NCBI RefSeq assembly: GCF_034479515.1
Contig: NZ_CP140152.1
Location: forward strand, 2,418,001 to 2,482,000
Length of the DNA: 64,000 nucleotides
Direction: 5' to 3'
DNA from: Duganella zoogloeoides
Lineage (GTDB): Bacteria; Pseudomonadota; Gammaproteobacteria; Burkholderiales; Burkholderiaceae_D
In this document: positions 7,570 through 15,886 of the stretch, piece after piece
How the letters are laid out: each line of letters opens with the position of its first letter
Numbering within the stretch: the stretch's first letter is position 1
Notes under the pieces: model-generated
What the model was told of the DNA's origin: nothing
Seen by the model: the letters and a program-made list of their open reading frames with translations, nothing else
The model's database searches: none
Program-made: the position numbers and the translations under genes

Positions 7570-8619
7570 TCAGGCTTGCTTCAATAAGTTCAGGTTCGGC
7601 TGGCGCCAGAATTTGCGCTGGGCCATTTTCGTGCTGATCACTTCCAGCCAGCTTTCGCGGTGGCTCAGCATCAGGTGCACGCGGCCCACGCGGCCGTCCT
7701 TCAGCGCGGCCAGCAGCGGCGCACACCAGTGCTGGTCGATATGCTGCAAGGCGGCGATCCACTCGGCCCACTCGCTGGCCTGGCCCGGCGCGATCAGGTC
7801 GGCCACCACGGCCACGCTGTGGCCAGGGCGGGCGAGCAGTTGGTCCACGCTGGCCTGGCGCAGTTCGGGCGCCGCCAGTGCTTGCAGCCACGACGGCCCG
7901 CCGCTGACCGCCAGCGTTGGCGCCGATGCTGGCGCAGCGTTCGAAGACCCACCCCAGCACCAGTAAGAATTCACCGACGGCAGCCCGCGCGCTTCGCGCG
8001 CAGCGTTGACCGGGTGCTGGTGCCACAACATCTGGATTTCGTTTTGCAGGCGCCGGTAGTCGCGCGCGCGGTCGCCCTCGGGCAGCCAGTCGCCGAGGTT
8101 CTGGTTTACCACCGAATCGGGCGAGGCGGTGGCCAGTTCGGCCCAGTCGTCGGCGCGCACGAACCACAGGCCCGGCGCGGCAAACAGCAGCGGCTTGCCC
8201 AGTTCCTCGAAATACGGGCGGGCGGCATCGTACAGGGCGCGGGCGTCGGCTTCGTCCAGTTGCAGTGCGCGCGGGTCGGCCAGCGACGGATGGGTGCTCG
8301 ACACTTGTATGTGCGCCGGTTGCAGGATCAGCCAGTGGCCTGCGGCCGCTTGCGCCGACAGGCCGCAGCCGCGCATGCAGGCGCCGGCCAGCGGCGCGCC
8401 GGTCTGGAACGTGATGGGCGAAGGCACCAGGTCGAGGGTGCGCGCCAGCCAGGCTTCATGCGGCAACACCCGGCTGTGCTGGGTAAAACTGTGCAGCTGT
8501 TGCTGGCTGTGGCGGCCGAGCAGGGCGGCCAGGGCCGGGGCTTGCAGGGCGCGCAGCAGGTGCGGCGCCATTTCCGCCGGAGGCAGGGCGAAGGGCAGGG
8601 CGAGGGTGATATCGGTCAT
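7570..8619 (-). CDS. Conserved recJ-linked protein, phosphoglycerate-mutase-like
   Basis: The 349-residue cytoplasmic protein is of a type commonly found beside recJ in Betaproteobacteria and often labelled cofactor-independent phosphoglycerate mutase-like or regulatory. Recognisable is the segment NEIQMLWHQHPVNAAREARG followed by LPSVNSYWCWGGS, resembling the NSxWxWGGG signature of that group. The metal-binding residues of a true mutase are not evident, so enzymatic activity is doubtful. I start at the ATG giving MTDITLALPF, because a longer frame lacks an RBS and an Ala-rich start. It ends one base before the recJ start. Confidence 0.6.
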   Translation of the reverse strand: MTDITLALPFALPPAEMAPHLLRALQAPALAALLGRHSQQQLHSFTQHSRVLPHEAWLARTLDLVPSPITFQTGAPLAGACMRGCGLSAQAAAGHWLILQPAHIQVSSTHPSLADPRALQLDEADARALYDAARPYFEELGKPLLFAAPGLWFVRADDWAELATASPDSVVNQNLGDWLPEGDRARDYRRLQNEIQMLWHQHPVNAAREARGLPSVNSYWCWGGSSNAAPASAPTLAVSGGPSWLQALAAPELRQASVDQLLARPGHSVAVVADLIAPGQASEWAEWIAALQHIDQHWCAPLLAALKDGRVGRVHLMLSHRESWLEVISTKMAQRKFWRQPNLNLLKQA

Positions 8620-8927
8620 CCCGAGATTGTAGGCGATTGCGGCGCACGACGAGGGATTGTTTAAAAAGTCGCCGCACACCGCGCAAACTTGAATAGTTGC
8701 ACTGAAGAAAACTGTATTATTTCACGCACAAAACAATTACAAATAAAAAATTATAGTTATCTAAATCAAATCTTCGCTATAATCTCGACAACAAACATGA
8801 ATGCAAGTCATCACCCAGTCCCGTGATGGCCCCGTAACACCCCATTACCGCCGCTGCACCACCCGAAATCACGTTTCGCTGCGCCGGCTCACTGTCGATA
8901 AAAAAACGAACTGAAGAAAGCGAACGC
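8620..8927. other. Divergent intergenic region with AT-rich promoter area
   Basis: These 308 bases separate the recJ operon from the SdrD_B-repeat gene. Positions 8699-8790 are markedly AT-rich, and TATAAT at 8778-8783 is a likely -10 box for the repeat gene. No convincing -35 box sits 16-18 bp before it, suggesting an activator. This would leave a leader of about 135 bases before the ATG at 8928. GAAGAAAG lies near the start as a weak RBS. No open reading frame worth calling was seen. Confidence 0.4.
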
Positions 8928-11900
8928 ATGAGCTCGATCAATCTTGCTACCACTATTCACATTTGCGAAGATACCGAAGGTAGCTTCGAGATCCGTGACA
9001 TCCTGGCCAGCGCCGGTTACACCCCCAATGCCGGCAACACGCTCAAGATCAACGCCGTGTCGGTGGTGCTGCCCGATGGTACGGTCACCAGCAAGGACAG
9101 CCCGCTGTTCGGCAAGATCGATGCGGATACCCTGTATGTTCGTCCGGGGCAGTGGGCCGCCAACTACAACGGCGAGTTCGTCACCTACGAGTTCGTGCTC
9201 GACCAGGGCACCAAGGGCAATACGATCACCCTGAACCTGCGCGTGATCGTCGATCCGGTCAACGACGCCCCGACCGGCGCCGACAAAATCTTCGACCTCG
9301 ACAATGGCAGCCCGGTGACGCTCACCCAGGCCGATTTCGGCTTTGTGGATGCCGTCGAGCACGACGCGTTCCAGTCCGTGATCATCACCGCGTTGCCGCC
9401 GGCCGGCACCCTCAAGCTGAACGGCGTGGCCGTCGCCCTGAACACCGAGATTTCCGCCGCCGACATCCAGGCTGGCAAACTGGTTTTCGAGCCGAGCCAG
9501 AGCACGGCCGGCACCTTCGAAGTCGGCTTCAAGGTGCGCGATGCGGGCGGCCTGGTCGGCTGCGGCGCGGCCGATACCAGCGCCACCCCGAACTACCTCA
9601 CCTTCAAGATTCCGCCAGCGCACCTGGGCGACCTGGTCTGGGAAGACGCCAACGGCAACGGGCTGCAAGATGCCGGCGAAGCGGGCGTGGCCGGCGTGGA
9701 AGTGCAACTGAAAGCGGCCAACGGCGACGTCGTGGCTACCACCACCACCGACGCCAGCGGCAACTACCACTTCGACGTCGCAGCCGGCACCTATTCGGTG
9801 ACGGTCAAGGCCCCGGCCGGCTACGCCGTGGCCGCGCAAGCGCAAGGCGCCGATGGCGCGCTCGACAGCGACATCGATGCCAGCGGCAACACCGGCCTGA
9901 TCAACCTGGCCGCCAACACCACCAATAACAATGTCGATGCCGGCCTGTACCGTCCAGCCACGCTGGGCGACACCGTCTGGTACGACACCAACCGCAACGG
10001 CGTGCAGGACGGTGGCGAAGGCGGCGTGGCGGGCGTGCGCGTGACCCTGCTCGACGCCGCCGGCCAGCCGGCGGGCACGGCAGTCACCGACGCCGACGGC
10101 CACTACCAGTTCAGCAACCTGAAACCGGGCGCCTACAGCGTCCAGTTCGACAAGGCCACGCTGCCGGCCAACTACCTGTTCACGGCCCAGGGCCAGGGCG
10201 CCGACCGCGCGCTCGACTCCGACGCCAACGTCGATACCGGCGTCACCGCGCAAGTGGTGCTGGCCTCGGGCGACAGCGTGCAGCACCTGGACGCCGGCCT
10301 GGTAATCCAGCAAAGCACCGTGGGCGACCGCGTGTGGGAAGACCGCAACGGCAACGGCGTGCAGGATGCCGGCGAAGCGGGCATCGACGGCGTGGTCGTC
10401 AACCTGAAGGACGCCAACGGCAACGTGGTGGCTAGCGTGACCACCCATGACGGCGGCCAGTACGGCTTCACCGTCGATCCGGGCACGTACTCGGTGGCGG
10501 TAGCGCCGCCGGCCGGCTATGTATTTACCGCTGCCGGCCAGGGCGCCAATGGCGCGCTCGACAGCGACGTGGACGCCAATGGCCAGGCCACCGTGGTGCT
10601 GGCCCCGGGCCAGAACAACCTCGACATCGACGCCGGCCTGTACCGTCCAGCATCGATCAGCGAATTCGTCTGGTTCGACAAGAACCGTGACGGCCTGGTC
10701 AGCGAAGGCGAAACCGGCGCTGCCGGCGTGCGCGTCACCTTGCTCGACGCCAACGGCAACGCCGTGCCGGGCGCCGTGGCCACCACCGACGCCAACGGCC
10801 ACTACCAGTTCACCGGCCTGCAGCCGGGCACGTACAGCGTGCAATTCGATAAATCGACCTTGCCAGCCGGCTATGCACTGACCACCGCCAGCACCGGCGC
10901 GCCGGGCAGCGGCGGCTCCGACGCCAACCTCGATACCGGCGCGACCGGCAAGGTCACGCTGGCCTCGGGCGACGACGTGACCGTGCGCGCCGGCCTGGTG
11001 GCCCAGAAAGCCACCATCGGCGACCGCGTGTGGGAAGACAGCAATGCCAACGGCGTGCAGGATGCGGGCGAAGCCGGCATCGTCGGCGCCACCGTGCAAT
11101 TGAAGGACAGCACCGGCAAGATCGTGCAGACCACCACCACCGGCATCGACGGCAACTACAGCTTCTCGGCCGACGCCGGCACCTACACGGTTGCCGTCAC
11201 CGCGCCCAAGGGCTATGTATTCACCACCGCCAACGCGGGCATCGATACCGCGCTCGACAGCAATGTCGGCAGCACCGGCCAGAGCGGCCAGATCACCGTG
11301 GCCAACGGCGAAACCAATAACACCATCGATGCCGGCCTGTACAAGACCGCCAGCGTGGGCGACCGCGTGTGGTTCGACAAGAACGGCAACGGCTTGCAGG
11401 ACAGTGGCGAAGCCGGCATTTGCAACGTCAAGGTGACTTTGCTCGATGCTAACGGCAAGCAGGTCGGTGCGGCGGTGTGGACCGACGCCAACGGCAACTA
11501 CCAGTTCACCAACCTCAAGCCTGGCACCTACAGCGTGCAGTTCGACAAATCGACGCTGCCAGAAGGCATGAGCTTTACCACCGCCCATGCCGGCAGCAAC
11601 GACAAGGTCGATTCCGACGCCAGCGCCAGCGGCCTGACGCACAGCTTCACGCTGGTTTCCGGCGAAGTGAACAACAGCGTCGATGCCGGCGTGGTGGCAG
11701 CTGCCACCATCGGCGACCGCGTGTGGCTCGACAAGAACGGCAACGGCATCCAGGACAGCGGCGAAAGCGGCAAGTCGGGCGTGACCATGGAACTGCGCGA
11801 CAGCACCGGTAAAGTGGTCAAAACCACCACCACCGACAGCAACGGCAACTACAAGTTCGTGGTGGAAGCGGGTACCTACAGCGTGGCCATGAAACTGCCG

Positions 11901-13721
11901 AACGGCTACGCCGTCACCAAGCAAAACGTTGGCAGCAGCGATGCGGCGGACAGCGACGCCAGCGCCAGCGGCAACCTCGGCTCGGTCACCGTCGCCGCCG
12001 GCCAGAACGTCACCAACATGGATGCCGGCATCTACCAGACCGGCGCCATCGGCGACCGCGTGTGGCTCGACGCCAATGGCGACGGCATCCAGCAAAGCAA
12101 CGAGAGCGGTGTGCGCGGCGTGAAAGTCACGCTGTTCGACGAGGCGGGCAAGGCGATCGCCACCGACGTCACCGACGCTTACGGCCAGTACCTGTTCAGC
12201 GACCTGGGCCCGGGCAAGTATTCGGTCAAGTTCGATGCGCCGGACGGCTATCTGTTCACCAAGCAGAACCAGGGCTACTACGACAGCATCGATTCGGACG
12301 CGGATGTCAACGGCGTGATTTCGCAGTTCACGCTGGCCTCGGGCGCCGTGGACCTGACCCGCGACGCCGGCCTGATCAAGGCATCGAGCATCGGCGACCG
12401 CGTGTGGGAAGACAGCAACTACAACGGCGTGCAGGATGCCGGCGAAAAAGGCGTCGATGGCGTGACCGTCAAGCTGTACGACGCCAACAATGTGCTCAAG
12501 GCCACCACCGTCACCCACGACGGCGGCCAGTACCTGTTCAGCGGCCTCACCGCCGGCAACTACAAGGTGGAAGTGACCAACAGCAGCGGCTGGTTCTTCA
12601 CCAAGTCGGGCATGGGTAACGACAGCACCGATTCCGACATCACGAGTGTCAACGGCAACGTGGGCCGCACCGGCACCATCGCACTGGGTACGGGCCAGAA
12701 CATCACCACCGAAGATGCCGGCATTTACCGCAAGGCCAGCATCGGCGACAAGGTCTGGCGCGACAGCAACCACAACGGCGTGCAGGATGCCGGCGAAGAA
12801 GGGATCGGCGGCGTGACCGTATCACTGTTCGATGCGGTAACGAAGAAGCAGCTGGGCGCTTCGGTCAAGACCGATGCCAACGGCAACTACAAGTTTGCCG
12901 ACCTGACCCCGGGCAGCTACTACGTTCAGTTCGACAAGACCGACGTCAAGTTCAAGGGTGTCAACCTGAGCGACTGGAAGTGGGGCGTCAAGAACACCGG
13001 CACCAACGACGCCATCGACTCCGACGTGGCCGGCGACGGCAAGCTGCTTAACAACGTCACCAAGACCGATACCATCACCCTTACGTCCGGCAAGAACGAC
13101 ATGAGCTGGGACGCAGCGATCACCCCGATCGCGATTGACCTGAACGGCGACGGCATCCACACCATCGCCCGCGAAGACATGACCGGCAGCTTCGACCTGC
13201 TGGGCACCGGCAAGGCCATCCAGACCGGCTGGTTGTCCAAGGGCGACGGCTTCCTGGCCATCGACGGCAACCACAACGGCCAGATCGACGATATCAGCGA
13301 ACTGTTCGGCGGGATGGGCAAAGGCGACGGCTTCGCCAAGCTGGCCAGCTACGACAGCAACGGCGACGGCGTGGTCGATGCACTCGATGCGGACTTCGCC
13401 AGCCTGTTGATCTGGCAGGACGCCAACAGCGACGGCAAGACCGACGCCGGCGAACTGGTGTCGCTCACGCAAGCCGGCGTGGTGAGCCTGAAGCTGGCCT
13501 ATACCGACCTGGCGTTCCTCGATGCGAACAACAATCTGCACATGGAAAGCAGCACCGTCACGCTGGCCAACGGCCACAGCGCCGCCATGACCGACGTGTA
13601 TTTCAACGTGGCCGCCAGCGACGCTGCCGACGCCGGCATCACGGCGCCGACCATCGACCAACTGATTGCCGATGCCGCCCAGGTGCAGCTGGTGGGGCAG
13701 TGTCCCGTGTTTGTGGTCTGA
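8928..13721 (+). CDS. Giant SdrD_B-repeat surface or secreted protein
   Basis: The product has 1,597 residues. Residues 1-110 are a novel N-terminal part without a Sec signal peptide. Residues about 110-225 look like a cadherin-like domain (VIVDPVNDAPTG). Ten SdrD_B/CnaB-like domains span about 232-1394, each opening with a GDRVWxDxNxNGxQDxGE motif that binds calcium in known SdrD B domains. The C-terminal 200 residues hold EF-hand-like or dockerin-like acidic loops (DLNGDGIHT, DGNHNGQIDD, DSNGDGVVDA, DANSDGKTDA), as seen at the ends of many RTX-type exported proteins. Absence of a signal peptide plus these loops suggests type I secretion, but no transporter is in the window. Likely role: calcium-rigidified adhesin or matrix protein. 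Confidence 0.85.
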   Translation: MSSINLATTIHICEDTEGSFEIRDILASAGYTPNAGNTLKINAVSVVLPDGTVTSKDSPLFGKIDADTLYVRPGQWAANYNGEFVTYEFVLDQGTKGNTITLNLRVIVDPVNDAPTGADKIFDLDNGSPVTLTQADFGFVDAVEHDAFQSVIITALPPAGTLKLNGVAVALNTEISAADIQAGKLVFEPSQSTAGTFEVGFKVRDAGGLVGCGAADTSATPNYLTFKIPPAHLGDLVWEDANGNGLQDAGEAGVAGVEVQLKAANGDVVATTTTDASGNYHFDVAAGTYSVTVKAPAGYAVAAQAQGADGALDSDIDASGNTGLINLAANTTNNNVDAGLYRPATLGDTVWYDTNRNGVQDGGEGGVAGVRVTLLDAAGQPAGTAVTDADGHYQFSNLKPGAYSVQFDKATLPANYLFTAQGQGADRALDSDANVDTGVTAQVVLASGDSVQHLDAGLVIQQSTVGDRVWEDRNGNGVQDAGEAGIDGVVVNLKDANGNVVASVTTHDGGQYGFTVDPGTYSVAVAPPAGYVFTAAGQGANGALDSDVDANGQATVVLAPGQNNLDIDAGLYRPASISEFVWFDKNRDGLVSEGETGAAGVRVTLLDANGNAVPGAVATTDANGHYQFTGLQPGTYSVQFDKSTLPAGYALTTASTGAPGSGGSDANLDTGATGKVTLASGDDVTVRAGLVAQKATIGDRVWEDSNANGVQDAGEAGIVGATVQLKDSTGKIVQTTTTGIDGNYSFSADAGTYTVAVTAPKGYVFTTANAGIDTALDSNVGSTGQSGQITVANGETNNTIDAGLYKTASVGDRVWFDKNGNGLQDSGEAGICNVKVTLLDANGKQVGAAVWTDANGNYQFTNLKPGTYSVQFDKSTLPEGMSFTTAHAGSNDKVDSDASASGLTHSFTLVSGEVNNSVDAGVVAAATIGDRVWLDKNGNGIQDSGESGKSGVTMELRDSTGKVVKTTTTDSNGNYKFVVEAGTYSVAMKLPNGYAVTKQNVGSSDAADSDASASGNLGSVTVAAGQNVTNMDAGIYQTGAIGDRVWLDANGDGIQQSNESGVRGVKVTLFDEAGKAIATDVTDAYGQYLFSDLGPGKYSVKFDAPDGYLFTKQNQGYYDSIDSDADVNGVISQFTLASGAVDLTRDAGLIKASSIGDRVWEDSNYNGVQDAGEKGVDGVTVKLYDANNVLKATTVTHDGGQYLFSGLTAGNYKVEVTNSSGWFFTKSGMGNDSTDSDITSVNGNVGRTGTIALGTGQNITTEDAGIYRKASIGDKVWRDSNHNGVQDAGEEGIGGVTVSLFDAVTKKQLGASVKTDANGNYKFADLTPGSYYVQFDKTDVKFKGVNLSDWKWGVKNTGTNDAIDSDVAGDGKLLNNVTKTDTITLTSGKNDMSWDAAITPIAIDLNGDGIHTIAREDMTGSFDLLGTGKAIQTGWLSKGDGFLAIDGNHNGQIDDISELFGGMGKGDGFAKLASYDSNGDGVVDALDADFASLLIWQDANSDGKTDAGELVSLTQAGVVSLKLAYTDLAFLDANNNLHMESSTVTLANGHSAAMTDVYFNVAASDAADAGITAPTIDQLIADAAQVQLVGQCPVFVV
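9618..13115 (+). repeat. Ten tandem SdrD_B-coding repeats in alternating A/B order
   Basis: Repeat units of about 340-350 bp begin near 9627, 9967, 10324, 10660, 11020, 11358, 11712, 12051, 12393 and 12747. Odd units encode a GTYSVxVxAPxGY type; even units encode VKVTLLDAxG with PGTYSVQFDKSTLP. The last three units are more divergent. The pattern implies growth by duplication of a two-domain block of roughly 690-700 bp. Confidence 0.8.
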
Positions 13722-13769
13722 GTGATTTAAATCGATAACTATTTAATCAAGATAACCTAAGAGAATAAA

Positions 13770-14507
13770 ATGAACATCACTTTGCAAAACGCCCTGAAAT
13801 CGTCCGCTTTCGCCATCGCCATCGCCTTCTCCGGCGCCAGCTACGCGGCGCCGGCGCCGGTCGTCACCTACAACCAGAACCCGGTCGAAGGCGGCATGGT
13901 CTTCGATGCGGACGCCAAGTTCTTCAAGGAGCCGGCGGCTGGCGACTTCCACGCCCAGGGCGTGGCGCTGTACCAGATGACCAGCAACGACAGCTATGCC
14001 CAGCAGTTCTACGCCTATTGCTTCGCGCCGACGGTCGATACCCTGACCAATGCCATCTACACCGCCACCTTCAATGTGTTCGTCAAGGACTCGGTAAAGG
14101 CGCTGTTCGAAATGGCCTACGCCAATACCATTAGCAGCGTCGGCAGCGGCGACAATATCAACGCCCAGATCGCCTTCCAGCTGGCGCTGTGGGAACTGCA
14201 AGATGGCAACAGCGACCTGTTCTCGGGCGACCAGTACTACACGCGCGGCAATGACGCCAACGTGGAGGCCGCCCAGCTACTGATCGACAATATCCAGGGC
14301 TACCAGTTGAAAAACATGTACAGCTACACCTCGTTCACCGGTTTCGAGGGCACCGAGCAGTCGCAGACCATGCTGGGCGTGTCGTCCGTGTCGGCCGTGC
14401 CGGAAGTGCAAACCTGGGCCATGATGGGCCTGGGCCTGACGCTGGTGGGCGTGATGGGTCGCCGTCGCCGCAAGGATGACGACCTGGGCGACGAAAAGTT
14501 CTCCTGA
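13770..14507 (+). CDS. PEP-CTERM-like surface protein with thioester-domain features
   Basis: This is a 245-residue exported protein. Residues 1-27 are a signal peptide (ASYAA). The C-terminus has the sorting-signal layout of PEP-CTERM proteins: motif VPEVQTWAM at 200-208, a hydrophobic helix, then RRRR at 221-224. The motif is PEV rather than PEP. In the mature domain, Cys84 in YCFAP and Gln137 in FQLALWE match the spacing and surroundings of the Cys and Gln that form an internal thioester in TED/TQXA adhesin domains. A functional thioester is my inference. RBS AAGAGAA precedes the ATG. It follows the SdrD_B gene by 48 bases and may be co-transcribed with it. Confidence 0.75.
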   Translation: MNITLQNALKSSAFAIAIAFSGASYAAPAPVVTYNQNPVEGGMVFDADAKFFKEPAAGDFHAQGVALYQMTSNDSYAQQFYAYCFAPTVDTLTNAIYTATFNVFVKDSVKALFEMAYANTISSVGSGDNINAQIAFQLALWELQDGNSDLFSGDQYYTRGNDANVEAAQLLIDNIQGYQLKNMYSYTSFTGFEGTEQSQTMLGVSSVSAVPEVQTWAMMGLGLTLVGVMGRRRRKDDDLGDEKFS

Positions 14508-14593
14508 TTCGGTCGCATCGAAGCGGTGCGTGATGGCAATTTCCTGAAGTTGTGGCACACTGCGGCCTCAACCCATCACGCGTGACCGTTTTT

Positions 14594-15868
14594 ATGAGTT
14601 TTATGAGTGTCGTCAGCAATTTGCCGTACGAATGGCTGGTCGGCCTGCGTTACACGCGGGCCGGCAAGCGCGGCGGCCGTAATCGTTTTATCTCGTTTAT
14701 CGCCGCAATTTCCATGGCCGGCATCGCGCTGGGCGTGGCCGCGCTGATCGTCGTGCTGTCGGTCATGAACGGCTTTGAAAAGGAGGTCACCAACCGCATG
14801 TTGTCGGTACTGGCCCACGTCGAATTGTTCGACCTGCGCGGCCAGATGCCGGACTGGCGCCAGCAGGCGCTCGAGGCGCGCAAGCATCCCGAAGTCGTTG
14901 GCGTGGCGCCGTTTGCCGAAGCGCAGGGCATGCTGGTGCGCGGCGACGTGCTCAAACCCGCGATCATTCGCGGCGTGCTGCCCGAGATGGAAGCGCAAGT
15001 GTCCGACGTCATCAAGCAGATGCGCCAGGGCAGTTTCAATGCGCTGCAACCGGGCAGCGACAACATCGTGCTCGGCATCGAGCTGGCGCGCCTGCTCGAT
15101 GTGAAACCCGGCGAAAAAGTGACCTTGGCGCTGGCCGATGGCCAGCCCACCAGCGCCGGCGTGATGCCGCGCATGCACACCTTCCACGTCGTCGGCATTT
15201 TCGAGGCCGGCCACAACCAGTTCGACTCCACGCTGGCCTTTGTGCACCTGGCCGACGCCGAAAGCATCCTCAAGATCGACGCGCCCGCCGGCCTGCGCCT
15301 GCGCGTGGCCGACATGCAGCAGGCGCCGCAAGTGGCGCGCGAACTCAAGACGGCCATGCCGGGCCAGCTGTATGTGCGCGACTGGACCATGCTCAACGCC
15401 ACCTGGTTCGCGGCCGTGCAAAGCCAGAAGCACATGATGTTCATTATTCTCACCATGATCGTCGCGGTGGCCGCCTTCAACCTGGTCTCCACGCTGGTGA
15501 TGACGGTGACCGACAAGCAGGCTGACATCGCGATTTTGCGCACGCTGGGCGCGTCGCCGTTTTCCATCATGCAGATCTTCATGATCCAGGGGGCGCTGGT
15601 GGGCGTGGCCGGCACCGCCATCGGCGTGGGCCTGGGATCGCTGCTGGCGCTGAACGTGGACGTGATCGTGCCGGCCATCGAGCAGCTGCTGGGCATGAAA
15701 TTCCTGTCGAAGGATATTTACTTCATCAGCGCCTTGCCGTCGGACCTGCGCTGGGGCGATGTGCTGCGCATCGGCGGCGTGTCGGTGCTGCTGGCGTTCG
15801 TGGCTACGCTGTACCCGAGCTGGCGCGCCGCGCGCGTGAAGCCGGCGCAGGCGCTGCGGTATGAGTAA
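14594..15868 (+). CDS. lolC: Lipoprotein-releasing ABC permease LolC/LolE, copy 1
   Basis: The 424-residue inner-membrane protein has the MacB/LolE architecture: TM helix at about residues 25-50 (SMAGIALGVAALIVVLSVM), a large periplasmic domain, and three C-terminal helices of the FtsX fold ending in TLYPSWRAARVKPAQALRYE. With LolD it extracts mature lipoproteins from the inner membrane and passes them to LolA. The start among ATGs at 14594 and 14603 is uncertain; an upstream frame from 14552 has no RBS. It is almost a duplicate of the next gene, so naming the two as C or E is arbitrary. Confidence 0.9.
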   Translation: MSFMSVVSNLPYEWLVGLRYTRAGKRGGRNRFISFIAAISMAGIALGVAALIVVLSVMNGFEKEVTNRMLSVLAHVELFDLRGQMPDWRQQALEARKHPEVVGVAPFAEAQGMLVRGDVLKPAIIRGVLPEMEAQVSDVIKQMRQGSFNALQPGSDNIVLGIELARLLDVKPGEKVTLALADGQPTSAGVMPRMHTFHVVGIFEAGHNQFDSTLAFVHLADAESILKIDAPAGLRLRVADMQQAPQVARELKTAMPGQLYVRDWTMLNATWFAAVQSQKHMMFIILTMIVAVAAFNLVSTLVMTVTDKQADIAILRTLGASPFSIMQIFMIQGALVGVAGTAIGVGLGSLLALNVDVIVPAIEQLLGMKFLSKDIYFISALPSDLRWGDVLRIGGVSVLLAFVATLYPSWRAARVKPAQALRYE

Positions 15869-15886
15869 TCCTGGAATCAACCTACT

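Noticed and set aside
8889..12773. A 1,294-codon open frame on the minus strand across the repeat gene.
   Set aside because: It is antisense to the SdrD_B repeats. Its product is a repetitive Ala/Val/Gly/His/Asp string caused by high GC and codon periodicity, and there is no RBS or recognisable domain.
9618..13115. The regular repeats as a possible CRISPR array or satellite DNA.
   Set aside because: Unit length is about 345 bp, all units are in one open reading frame, and each encodes a full SdrD_B domain.
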